A DNA stretch of 5,936 nt. It comes from Victivallales bacterium. GTDB taxonomy: Bacteria; Verrucomicrobiota; Lentisphaeria; Oligosphaerales; Lenti-02. A model generated the notes under the pieces. That model saw only the letters and a list, made by a program, of their open reading frames with translations, made no database searches and was not told the DNA's origin. The position numbers and the translations under genes were made by a program. Location: contig JABGQJ010000499.1 of the NCBI GenBank assembly GCA_018648945.1, positions 1-5,936 on the forward strand, read 5' to 3'. Shown one piece after another: positions 1-5,936 of the stretch. How positions within the stretch are numbered: position 1 is the first letter of the stretch; each line of letters begins with the position of its first letter.

Positions 1-66
1 ACGAAACGTGTAGTTACTCAAAAATCGAAGTGTTGATAGTCAACGACTTATGACCCCAAGTGTTAA

Positions 67-84
67 ACTCGGGCTAGGCCGAGT
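67..84 (-). terminator. Possible terminator hairpin over the kinase stop codon
   Basis: A perfect 6-bp inverted repeat (ACTCGG / CCGAGT) with a 6-base loop contains the TAG stop codon of the kinase gene in its loop. On the minus strand the stem is followed by TTAACACTT, a broken T-rich tail. A second, AT-rich hairpin (GTTGA-CTA-TCAAC, positions 32-44) lies downstream and is followed some bases later by a run of five T. Either could end the transcript, but both stems are short and the T tracts imperfect, so the call is tentative. Confidence 0.3.
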
Positions 85-2368
85 GAGGGCGGTCGATGGT
101 CACTTCTGCCTCCACTCTCCGGAAGACCTGGCTCAGCTCCTCGACAAACTCACCGATCCGTTCGGTGATCCCGTCGGTCTCGCCCTTCCGCAGGCTCGCA
201 TTGACCGCTTCGGCGAACTCCGCGAACTCCGCCAGCCCGATGGCGCCAAGCTGCCCCTTCAGGCGGTGCATGATCGGCCGCACTCTCTCCCAAGTCCCCT
301 GTCCCGCGAACACGCGTAGATCCTCCAACAGCGGCCGCCAATCAGCCACCGTCTGGACCAGCACGAGCTTGATTTCGCCGAGAGACGACTGGTACCGGCG
401 TTGCATGAAGTCGTACATCGCCCGCACGATCATATCGACGCCATCCTCCTGCGACTCGGGCATCTCGCGCAATTCGCGTTCCACGGGCACCCCAAGGTGC
501 TCGGCGATGGTCAGCAGAAGGTGGTTGCGTTCGAAGGGCTTGGCGATGAACCCCGTGGAGCCTGCGCCGAGCGCTCGGTCCACATCCTCCTGGAAGGCGG
601 AGGCCGTGAGAGCGATGATCTGGGTGGTCTGCGCGTCCTCGATCTTGCGGATCTCCCGGATCGCCGTGTAGCCGTCCATCACTGGCATCTGGATATCCAT
701 GAAGACCAGATCGAAATGTTGTTCCCGGCACATGTCCACCGCCAGCTGTCCGTTCCGTGCGGTCCGGTAGGGGAGGCCGATGCTCTGGCACACGGTCTCC
801 ATAAGGAAGAGGTTCGTGGGCGTATCATCCACCAGCAGAGCCCAATACTTCCGCAATGCGCCGGGGGGAATCCGGATGATGAAATGGTCTGAAAGGCGCA
901 CCTGCTCCTCGGCCCGAGCCGTGGGCATCTGCACGGTGAACTCCAAGCAACTCCCTTCGTCCACCGTACTCCGCACCTCGAGCGTGCCGCCCATCAGGGA
1001 GACCAGGCCGGAGCTGATGCACAAGCCGAGGCCCGTCCCACCGTACTTCCGGGTTGTCGATGCGTCGGCCTGCGTGAAGGCCGCGAACAGGCTCTTCACG
1101 CGGTCCGGCGGGATGCCGATGCCTGTATCCGTGACCGAGAAGCCCAGGGCAAGGGACTCGTCCGGTGCCGGGGACACCTGTAGTCGGATGGCGATCTCCC
1201 CCTTCTCGGTGAACTTCGCGGCGTTGCTCAGCAGGTTGTCGAGCACCTGGCGCAGACGCGTGGGATCGCCCCGCACGATCAGAGGCGTATCCTCCGGCAG
1301 GTCCAGGCTCACCTTCACCCGGCGCCCTCGGACAAGCTGCCGTCCCATCGCCTGACGGTCGGCAAGCAACTGGCGCAGATCGAAGGCGACCGTTTCCAGT
1401 TCCATCCTGCCAGCGGAGATCTTGGAGAAATCGAGGATGCCGTTGATCACCTTGAGCAGACTGCGAGCGCTGGAGTCGATCAGCCGCACATACTGCTGTT
1501 GCTGCTCGCTCATCGGCGTCTCGCGGAGATTCTCGAGGAAGCCGATCACCCCGTTCATCGGGGTCCGGATCTCATGGCTCATGGCTGCCAGGAAGCGATC
1601 CTTCGTGCGGTCTGCCGCGCGCGCCCGGTCCACGAACCGGTTGAGGTAGAAGCCAAACTCTCCCAGCGACGCGTCATCGGTCGCGGGCAGCGTGTCGGAC
1701 TGCAGGTCCACCGACCCCAATTCCCGCAAGCGCTCCGTCAGGCGGCGGAACCGACGGAAGAAGCCGAAGCCGAGCAGCCACACCCCATAGGCGATGTCCG
1801 CCACGAAGCCGAGCACGAAGATCACCAGGCACAGTCGCACCCGGTCCGCGTACCAGCCGTGCGCGCTTGTGTAGGCCTCGTGGACCGAATCGAGCTGGTT
1901 GCCCAGGTCGCGGGATCTGACCCGCACGAAGTCACGGTTTCTCAACACCCGGCGACTGGCGAGGATGGATTCCACTGCCTCCTGCTGGCCCTGCCACAGC
2001 TCCCCCAGCACCCGCAACGCTTCGCGCGCATGCTCGTCTGGGGGAAGTGGCAGCCGTTCGTCGCCGCCGCCTTCCTCAAGATCGACAAGCAACTGGTCCC
2101 CTTCCTTGCTCAGCGTCCTGAGCAGGAAGGAGGCCTCGGTCTCCGATCCCGCCTCCCCGCCTTGCCGAGCCCTCATGAGTTCCTCTACGCACGCGCCCTG
2201 GAGATAGACCGTCCGACGCATGGCTTGCACGGAGCGGAGCCCCCGCTCCAGACTCCAGGAACCGGCCAGGTAGTGGATGACCGAGAACGCCAGGAACACA
2301 GCCAGCACAAGAGCCGCTGCGAGAAGCAGCGCCAACTTGCGGTACACACTCAGTCCAGTTTCCCTCAT
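74..2368 (-). CDS. Membrane-bound hybrid sensor histidine kinase (HisKA-HATPase-REC-HPt)
   Basis: This is a 764-residue tripartite hybrid sensor kinase of the BarA/ArcB-like architecture. An N-terminal membrane helix (about residues 12-35) and a second one (about 179-203) enclose a mostly helical, probably periplasmic sensor region (about 36-178) that I cannot assign to a family. A degenerate HAMP-like linker follows (about 204-255). The HisKA domain has the H-box SHEIRTPMN with phospho-acceptor His265. The ATPase domain shows the N box (Asn378, Asn382), the G1 box DTGIGI (414-419) and the G2 box GGTGLGL (443-449). The receiver domain has acidic residues Asp514-Asp515, phospho-acceptor Asp558 in FMDIQMPVMDG, Thr588 and Lys610. 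The C-terminal HPt domain has His701 in HRLKG. All catalytic residues are present, so an internal His-Asp-His relay is expected, with the phosphoryl group passed to a response regulator not in this window. The gene starts 15 bases after panC with only a weak Shine-Dalgarno match, so it may be co-transcribed with panBC. The signal sensed cannot be told from sequence. Confidence 0.95.
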   Translation of the reverse strand: MRETGLSVYRKLALLLAAALVLAVFLAFSVIHYLAGSWSLERGLRSVQAMRRTVYLQGACVEELMRARQGGEAGSETEASFLLRTLSKEGDQLLVDLEEGGGDERLPLPPDEHAREALRVLGELWQGQQEAVESILASRRVLRNRDFVRVRSRDLGNQLDSVHEAYTSAHGWYADRVRLCLVIFVLGFVADIAYGVWLLGFGFFRRFRRLTERLRELGSVDLQSDTLPATDDASLGEFGFYLNRFVDRARAADRTKDRFLAAMSHEIRTPMNGVIGFLENLRETPMSEQQQQYVRLIDSSARSLLKVINGILDFSKISAGRMELETVAFDLRQLLADRQAMGRQLVRGRRVKVSLDLPEDTPLIVRGDPTRLRQVLDNLLSNAAKFTEKGEIAIRLQVSPAPDESLALGFSVTDTGIGIPPDRVKSLFAAFTQADASTTRKYGGTGLGLCISSGLVSLMGGTLEVRSTVDEGSCLEFTVQMPTARAEEQVRLSDHFIIRIPPGALRKYWALLVDDTPTNLFLMETVCQSIGLPYRTARNGQLAVDMCREQHFDLVFMDIQMPVMDGYTAIREIRKIEDAQTTQIIALTASAFQEDVDRALGAGSTGFIAKPFERNHLLLTIAEHLGVPVERELREMPESQEDGVDMIVRAMYDFMQRRYQSSLGEIKLVLVQTVADWRPLLEDLRVFAGQGTWERVRPIMHRLKGQLGAIGLAEFAEFAEAVNASLRKGETDGITERIGEFVEELSQVFRRVEAEVTIDRPHSA

Positions 2369-2383
2369 GCTTAGCGAAATGCC

Positions 2384-3223
2384 TCAACCAAGGAACACAT
2401 TGTCGATCAGACGGGTTCTTCCAACATACGTGGCGACGGCCAGCACGACAGGTCCATCCGCTCTCTCGACCGGTCGCAGATCGGCCCGCGCCATCATTGC
2501 CACGTAGTCGATTCGACCGCCAGCCTCGGCAATGCCGCCCGCGACCGCATCGCAGATCGCCTTGGCATCCCGTTCGCCCTGCTCATACCGATGCTTCGCC
2601 TGCTCCAACCCTCGTGATATCGACAATGCCCGCCGACGTTCGTCCGGGCTGAGGTATTTGTTCCGGGAGCTCATCGCCAGCCCATCCGGCTCTCGGACCA
2701 ACGGTGCCACCACGACTCTCACCGCGAAGTCCAGATCACGCACCATTCGTTGGATCACCAACGCCTGTTGCGCGTCCTTGCGCCCAAAGACAGCCACGTC
2801 CGGCTCGACAATGTGGAAGAGCTTCGCGACTACCGTGGTGACCCCCCGGAAGTGTCCTGGCCGAGCCGCCCCGCAGAGCGTCTCGGTCAGGCGCTCCTCG
2901 ACGACCCAAGTGGAATGGTCCGCCGCATACATGGTCGCTGACTCCGGGTAGAAGACCGCAGCCACACCGGCCTCCCGGCAGAGCGCTTCGTCCCGCTCGA
3001 AGTCGCGGGGGTAGTTATCCAGATCCTCGTCGGGGCCGAACTGCGTGGGATTGACGAAGATGCTGACGACCACCCGGTCGGTTGCCTCCGCTGCCGCCTT
3101 GACCAGGGACAGGTGCCCGTCGTGCAGGTAGCCCATGGTGGGGACGAAACCAAGCGTCTCTCCTGCCCGGTGCCAGGAGCGCGACAGTTCGCGCATGGCC
3201 TGAGTGGTGCGCACAATGATCAT
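2384..3223 (-). CDS. panC: Pantothenate synthetase (pantoate--beta-alanine ligase)
   Basis: PanC joins D-pantoate and beta-alanine in an ATP-dependent reaction through a pantoyl-adenylate intermediate, the last step of pantothenate synthesis, in the cytoplasm. The 279-residue product is the usual family length. It shows the nucleotidyltransferase HIGH-like motif in TMGYLHDGH (His34, His37), the pantoate-binding stretch VSIFVNPTQFGP (Gln61), the segment RPGHFRGVTTVV (121-132), FGRKDAQQ (Lys149, Gln153) and the KMSKS-like GLAMSSRN (Ser185, Ser186, Arg187), ending with TRLIDN. The start ATG overlaps the stop codon of panB as ATGA (3220-3223). No good Shine-Dalgarno sequence precedes it, which suggests translational coupling to panB. 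Nothing indicates loss of function. The assignment is secure from the motifs and from the neighbouring panB. Confidence 0.98.
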   Translation of the reverse strand: MIIVRTTQAMRELSRSWHRAGETLGFVPTMGYLHDGHLSLVKAAAEATDRVVVSIFVNPTQFGPDEDLDNYPRDFERDEALCREAGVAAVFYPESATMYAADHSTWVVEERLTETLCGAARPGHFRGVTTVVAKLFHIVEPDVAVFGRKDAQQALVIQRMVRDLDFAVRVVVAPLVREPDGLAMSSRNKYLSPDERRRALSISRGLEQAKHRYEQGERDAKAICDAVAGGIAEAGGRIDYVAMMARADLRPVERADGPVVLAVATYVGRTRLIDNVFLG

Positions 3224-4032
3224 TCGAAGGAGTGCTCCCCGTCCGGGAATTGCCCGGCCCGGACCTCGTCGCCGTAGGCGGCCACCGCATCCCGGATGAC
3301 GGTCGCCAGTTCCGCGTAGCGCTTGGCGTGTTTGGGGATGAACTCCTCGAAGAGCCCGAGCAGGTCATGCAGAACCTGGATCTGCCCATCGCAGTGCGGC
3401 CCACCGCCAATACCGATGGTGGGGACCGGCAGGTCGGCGGTGATCCGCCTGGCCAGGTCGCTGGTCACGCCTTCGAGGACAACGGCGAAGGCGCCGGCTT
3501 CAGCCACCGCCCGGGCATCGTCAAGCACCTGTTCCGCTTCCTCGCTGGTGCGTCCATGCACTCGGTAGCCGCCTTCGGTCAGGACCGCTTGCGGCAGCAG
3601 GCCCACATGCCCCATCACCGGGATGCCAGCCTGGACCAAGCGCGTGATGGTCCCGGCCATTTCTCGCCCGCCTTCCAGTTTGATCGCGTCCGCCCCGGCC
3701 TCTTGCAGGAAGCGGCCGGCGTTGCGCAGGGTGTCTTCGGTCGATACCCGGCTGGTCAGGAAGGGCATGTCTCCCACTACCATGGCTCGCCGTACGCCAC
3801 GCACCACCGCCGCCGTGTGGCACAGGCAGTCCGCCAGAGTCACGGGGATCGTCGTCCGGTAGCCAAGCATCGTCATGCCGAGGGAGTCGCCAACCAGGAC
3901 CAGATCGACCCCCGCTGCATCCACGAGCCGAGCCATGCAGGCGTCATAGGCCGTGATCGCCACGATGCGCTCGCCGGCTTCCTTGCGCCGCCGCAGATCG
4001 CGAACCCCTATCTTGTGGACATCATCCGGCAT
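3220..4032 (-). CDS. panB: 3-methyl-2-oxobutanoate hydroxymethyltransferase (ketopantoate hydroxymethyltransferase)
   Basis: PanB transfers a hydroxymethyl group from 5,10-methylenetetrahydrofolate to 2-oxoisovalerate, giving ketopantoate, the first committed step of pantothenate synthesis. It is a cytoplasmic TIM-barrel, Mg-dependent enzyme. Numbering from the ATG at 4032 (270 residues, normal length), the family signatures are VGDSLGMTMLGY with Asp49 and Ser50, GDMPF with Asp88, KLEGG with Lys118 and Glu120, GHVGLLPQ, VLEGV with Glu187, and the strongly conserved PHCDGQIQVLHDLLGLF. The expected ending FPDGEHSF is present. I chose ATG 4032 because GAAGG (4041-4045) stands 8 bases upstream of it. 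A GTG two codons earlier (4038) is in frame but only 2 bases from that site. The gene follows the Sel1-repeat gene by 35 bases and overlaps panC by 4 bases. Confidence 0.98.
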   Translation of the reverse strand: MPDDVHKIGVRDLRRRKEAGERIVAITAYDACMARLVDAAGVDLVLVGDSLGMTMLGYRTTIPVTLADCLCHTAAVVRGVRRAMVVGDMPFLTSRVSTEDTLRNAGRFLQEAGADAIKLEGGREMAGTITRLVQAGIPVMGHVGLLPQAVLTEGGYRVHGRTSEEAEQVLDDARAVAEAGAFAVVLEGVTSDLARRITADLPVPTIGIGGGPHCDGQIQVLHDLLGLFEEFIPKHAKRYAELATVIRDAVAAYGDEVRAGQFPDGEHSFE

Positions 4033-4040
4033 GTGCACCG

Positions 4041-4045
4041 CCTTC
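4041..4045 (-). promoter_or_regulatory. Ribosome binding site deciding the panB start
   Basis: GAAGG on the minus strand lies 8 bases before the ATG at 4032 and only 2 bases before the in-frame GTG at 4038. The spacing favours the ATG. Directly upstream of it is a short inverted repeat, GCCCT-CAC-AGGGC (4046-4058), which could fold next to the site. Confidence 0.5.
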
Positions 4046-4067
4046 GCCCTGTGAGGGCATCAAGCGC

Positions 4068-5432
4068 CTAGAAATTGGCTTTCAACTCAGTCTTCGCATC
4101 CTTGGACCCGGCCTGCGCCGCCTGGCTCAGGTAGGCCTTTGCCCGCTCCCGGTCCATGGCCACCCATTTCCCCTCCAGGTGGAGCCGTCCCATGGCCACG
4201 TTCGCCGCTGGCGAGCCCTGCCTGGCTGCGGCTCGGTACCATTCCACGGCCTTGGGACCGTTCACGGCGCTCGCCCGGCCTTCGGCATACATGATCGCGA
4301 GGTTGTACTGGGCCGGGGCATAGCCCTTCTCGGCGGAGCGCTGGAACCAACGGAGCGCTTCCCTGGAGTCGCGGGTGACCCCACGCCCCATTTCATAGGC
4401 GGCTCCCAGGCTGAATTCGCCCATCACATCGCCCTGCTCCGCGGCCTTCTGGTACCACGCCACCGCCTTCTTCGGGTCGCACGGGATGCCGGACCCCTGC
4501 AGGTAGCAGTTGCCGACGTAGGTCTGTGCCGGGGCGTATCCAGCCTCGGCGGAACGCATGAACCACTTGACGGCGGTCGCCGTGTTCCGGACCGTGCCCT
4601 GCCCACGCAGGAAACAGCAGCCGAGTTTGGCCTGCGCCTCGGGATCGTCGCTCCGAGCCGCTAGATAGAGCCAGCTGAACATCTCCTCGTAATTCCTTGG
4701 CACCCCCAACCCCCGTTCATAGCAGTCTGCCAGCCGGACCTGGCAACGCGCGTCGCCTTTCCCTGCTGCCGCCTTCAGGTATGCCACGGCTTCCTTGGGA
4801 TCGGCGTCTCCCGCCAAGCCCTCGATCAGGTACATGGCCGTTCGGCGAATGGCCCAGGCATCGCCATCGGCGGCCAGCTTGCGCAGGTAGCGTAGCGCCT
4901 GTGCATATTTCTTGCGTCCCTCGAGGTGCACCGCCGCCTGCTTCTGGGCTTGGGGAACCCCCATCTCGGCGGCGCGGACAAACCACTCCAACGCCTTGTC
5001 CGTATCCTTCTCCACGCCCCGCCCCAGCGCCAGGCACAGGCCGTAGTTGAACACTGCCCGGTCGTTGCCGCCCCGGGCCGCCTTGTAGAAGTGGTCCGCA
5101 GCCTTCACGAAGTCTTGCTCCAGGCCGGCTGAACCGTCGTAGTGCATCCGCCCGAGCGCAAGCTGCGCGCCGGGATTCCCTTTCTCCGCCAACATCTGCA
5201 GGCGTTCCATGGAGACCTTGTCAGCCTTCTCCTTCTTCTCTGGCTGCAAGCCACTTTTCGCACCTTGGGTGTCACGCGTCACAATCGCGTTCGGATCGTT
5301 GTTCCTCGTCGGGAGCCTGGGAGTGGTACTCACTTGCTTCTTGCCGAATGGCCAGAGGCTCCATGCTCCCGCATCGAAGGAAATCAGGAGCACGAGTGCC
5401 GAAAGAACGCCAAGCAGGTGATGTCTTGTCAT
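4068..5432 (-). CDS. Secreted Sel1-repeat (TPR-like) protein
   Basis: The 454-residue product begins with a signal peptide: a basic start (MTRHH), a hydrophobic core LLGVLSALVLLISF and a likely cleavage region near DAGA-W. There is no lipobox cysteine, so it is probably periplasmic or exported rather than a lipoprotein. A polar linker rich in Lys, Asn and Pro follows (to about residue 80). Then come about ten tandem Sel1-like repeats, mostly 36 residues, of the pattern A..G...AQ..LG..Y..G.GV..D...A..W...AA. Repeat three is shortened to about 32 residues. Such solenoids bind other proteins and are not enzymes; the partner is unknown. I prefer the ATG at 5432 over the in-frame ATG at 5450, because CAGGA sits 6 bases before the former, the latter has no such site, and the signal peptide then starts cleanly. 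The gene lies 35 bases before panB, so it may lead the pan operon. Confidence 0.9.
   Translation of the reverse strand: MTRHHLLGVLSALVLLISFDAGAWSLWPFGKKQVSTTPRLPTRNNDPNAIVTRDTQGAKSGLQPEKKEKADKVSMERLQMLAEKGNPGAQLALGRMHYDGSAGLEQDFVKAADHFYKAARGGNDRAVFNYGLCLALGRGVEKDTDKALEWFVRAAEMGVPQAQKQAAVHLEGRKKYAQALRYLRKLAADGDAWAIRRTAMYLIEGLAGDADPKEAVAYLKAAAGKGDARCQVRLADCYERGLGVPRNYEEMFSWLYLAARSDDPEAQAKLGCCFLRGQGTVRNTATAVKWFMRSAEAGYAPAQTYVGNCYLQGSGIPCDPKKAVAWYQKAAEQGDVMGEFSLGAAYEMGRGVTRDSREALRWFQRSAEKGYAPAQYNLAIMYAEGRASAVNGPKAVEWYRAAARQGSPAANVAMGRLHLEGKWVAMDRERAKAYLSQAAQAGSKDAKTELKANF
4116..5192 (-). repeat. About ten tandem Sel1-like repeats inside the coding region
   Basis: The translated sequence repeats roughly every 36 residues (108 bases), each unit a helix-turn-helix pair. 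Examples are EAGYAPAQTYVGNCYLQGSG and EKGYAPAQYNLAIMYAEGRA. The units are diverged from one another, so this is a protein-level repeat, not a near-identical DNA repeat. Repeat boundaries are estimated by eye. Confidence 0.85.
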
Positions 5433-5438
5433 GGTGTT

Positions 5439-5443
5439 TCCTG
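5439..5443 (-). promoter_or_regulatory. Ribosome binding site deciding the Sel1 protein start
   Basis: CAGGA on the minus strand lies 6 bases before the ATG at 5432, which opens the signal peptide. The alternative ATG at 5450 is preceded by ACCCCTCCAA, which does not resemble a Shine-Dalgarno sequence. Confidence 0.5.
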
Positions 5444-5496
5444 CCCCCATTTGGAGGGGTGAATACGGACCGGCCTTGCGCGGCCCACTGTTCCAT

Positions 5497-5524
5497 AAGA
5501 TAGCACATGCTCCACCCGCCTCAA
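5497..5524 (-). promoter_or_regulatory. Candidate sigma70-type promoter for the Sel1-pan-kinase unit
   Basis: On the minus strand TTGAGG (5519-5524) and TATCTT (5497-5502) are separated by 16 bases. A TG one base before the -10 box (TGCTATCTT) gives an extended -10 element. Each hexamer matches four of six consensus bases. The place is sensible: just after the stop of the oxidase remnant and about 60 bases before the Sel1 gene start. No other promoter-like pair was noticed in the short gaps before panB or the kinase gene. This is a pattern match only. Confidence 0.35.
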
Positions 5525-5545
5525 CGCCCGCCGACGTTCTGCGTC

Positions 5546-5665
5546 CTAGATGGGCACCAACTTGCCGGGATTCAGCACCAGATTGGGATCAAGCGCGCGC
5601 TTTGCGCCGATGTCGGGCAAGCCGTTCCCACTCAACCCCTGCTCGCCGGTCCGATAGGTCGTGAG
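5546..5665 (-). pseudogene. C-terminal remnant of an FAD-linked oxidase (GlcD/D-lactate dehydrogenase type)
   Basis: Between the small ORF and the Sel1 gene, one minus-strand frame reads AKRALDPNLVLNPGKLVPI and then a TAG stop (5546-5548). This matches the typical C-terminus of FAD-linked oxidases with a PCMH-type FAD domain, such as glycolate oxidase GlcD and D-lactate dehydrogenase, which end in a pattern like IKRALDPNGILNPGK. Further upstream the same frame has TGEQG, which resembles the TGEHG motif of that family, though with fewer residues between the two motifs than usual. The frame is closed upstream by TGA (5666-5668), has no plausible start codon or ribosome site, and keeps a coding-like G/C third-position bias. 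I therefore read it as a truncated remnant of about 39 codons. The rest of the gene is not seen in any frame up to the window edge, where the small unrelated ORF takes its place. Confidence 0.7.
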
Positions 5666-5678
5666 TCAGGGGGCCGGA

Positions 5679-5936
5679 TCAATCCGCGCTGAAAATGTCC
5701 ATGTCGTTCGTCTTCTTCGCCGCCTCTTTGCGCAGCTTCTCTCGGTACGCATCGGCTTCCGCCTTGGGCATCCACTCGCTGTCGCGTTCCTTCACCCTCA
5801 CATAGCCGTTCGCCTGGAACACCTCCCACTCCATCTTGGCCCACAGTCTCGCTGCCGCCTTCGCGTACATCACGTTGTACCTGGCAGTCACCGCTTCCGT
5901 GCGGGACCACCAGTCCCTCACGTCGATACTCTGCAT
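5679..5936 (-). CDS. Small charged protein of unknown function, possibly 5'-partial
   Basis: This ORF encodes 85 residues if the ATG at the very edge of the window is its start; it could equally continue beyond the edge, and no ribosome site can be inspected. I do not recognise the family. The product is soluble-looking, with no signal peptide or membrane segment. It is rich in Lys, Glu, Arg, Ala and Trp (an early DWW and three further Trp), and probably helical, with a strongly charged stretch near residues 57-75 and the acidic end DMDIFSAD. Third codon positions are mostly G or C, like the neighbouring genes, which supports real coding. It ends 13 bases before the open frame of the oxidase remnant and in a different frame, so it is not simply the missing part of that gene. 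It lies about 250 bases upstream of the Sel1 gene and need not be co-transcribed with it. Confidence 0.6.
   Translation of the reverse strand: MQSIDVRDWWSRTEAVTARYNVMYAKAAARLWAKMEWEVFQANGYVRVKERDSEWMPKAEADAYREKLRKEAAKKTNDMDIFSAD

Noticed and set aside
1499..2374. Long plus-strand open frame of 291 codons opposite the kinase gene
   Set aside because: It is antisense to a gene with clear kinase motifs and shows no domain features. Such open frames arise readily opposite GC-rich genes with biased third positions.
2076..2387. Minus-strand open frame of 103 codons starting just after panC
   Set aside because: It overlaps the N-terminal coding region of the kinase in another frame. The kinase frame has the membrane helix and domain continuity.
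4046..4058. Inverted repeat between the Sel1 gene and panB as a terminator
   Set aside because: The stem is only 5 bp and no T tract follows on the minus strand, so it does not support termination before panB.
3232..4071. Plus-strand open frame of 279 codons covering all of panB
   Set aside because: It mirrors the codon structure of panB, and its product has low-complexity His, Gln and Gly content and no recognisable motif.
5472..5485. GGCC-TTGCGC-GGCC palindromic stretch upstream of the Sel1 gene
   Set aside because: A 4-bp stem in GC-rich DNA is expected by chance and lacks a T tract or a clear operator layout.
5272..5508. Minus-strand open frame of 78 codons across the Sel1 gene start
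   Set aside because: It overlaps the signal peptide coding region in another frame and has no domain features; the Sel1 frame has its own ribosome site.
1..5936. Search for CRISPR arrays, tRNA or rRNA genes, insertion sequences or a new defence-like system
   Set aside because: No regularly spaced DNA repeats, transposase or nuclease motifs, or RNA gene signatures were found. The genes are mostly standard metabolic and signalling genes.

Overview
The window is a GC-rich bacterial chromosomal segment in which every supported gene lies on the minus strand. It reads from right to left as: a small unrecognised ORF (its start coincides with the window edge), a broken C-terminal remnant of an FAD-linked oxidase, a secreted Sel1-repeat protein, panB, panC, and a membrane-bound hybrid sensor histidine kinase. 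I saw no RNA gene, CRISPR array, insertion sequence or prophage marker. The strong G/C preference at third codon positions, the Sel-type signal peptide and the hybrid kinase with a C-terminal HPt domain fit a high-GC Gram-negative bacterium. The sequence alone does not let me name the phylum.

Metabolic core: panB (ketopantoate hydroxymethyltransferase) and panC (pantothenate synthetase) overlap by four bases (ATGA) and encode two of the steps of pantothenate (vitamin B5, coenzyme A precursor) synthesis. Both keep their family motifs and look functional. panD and panE are not in the window.

Flanks: the Sel1-repeat gene ends 35 bases before panB, and the kinase starts 15 bases after panC. All four genes could therefore share one transcript, starting from a candidate promoter at about 5497-5524. 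The kinase carries a periplasmic sensor region, HisKA, HATPase, receiver and HPt domains, which is a complete internal phosphorelay without an output domain. Its final response regulator must be encoded elsewhere. A hairpin overlapping the kinase stop codon may end the unit.

Right edge: between the small ORF and the Sel1 gene, about 40 codons with the typical C-terminal signature of GlcD/D-lactate dehydrogenase-type FAD oxidases survive without a start codon and behind an in-frame stop. This is the clearest sign of gene decay or rearrangement here. I do not see a convincing new multi-gene system. The most interesting points are the oxidase remnant, the linkage of panBC to a phosphorelay kinase, and the unrecognised 85-residue ORF.
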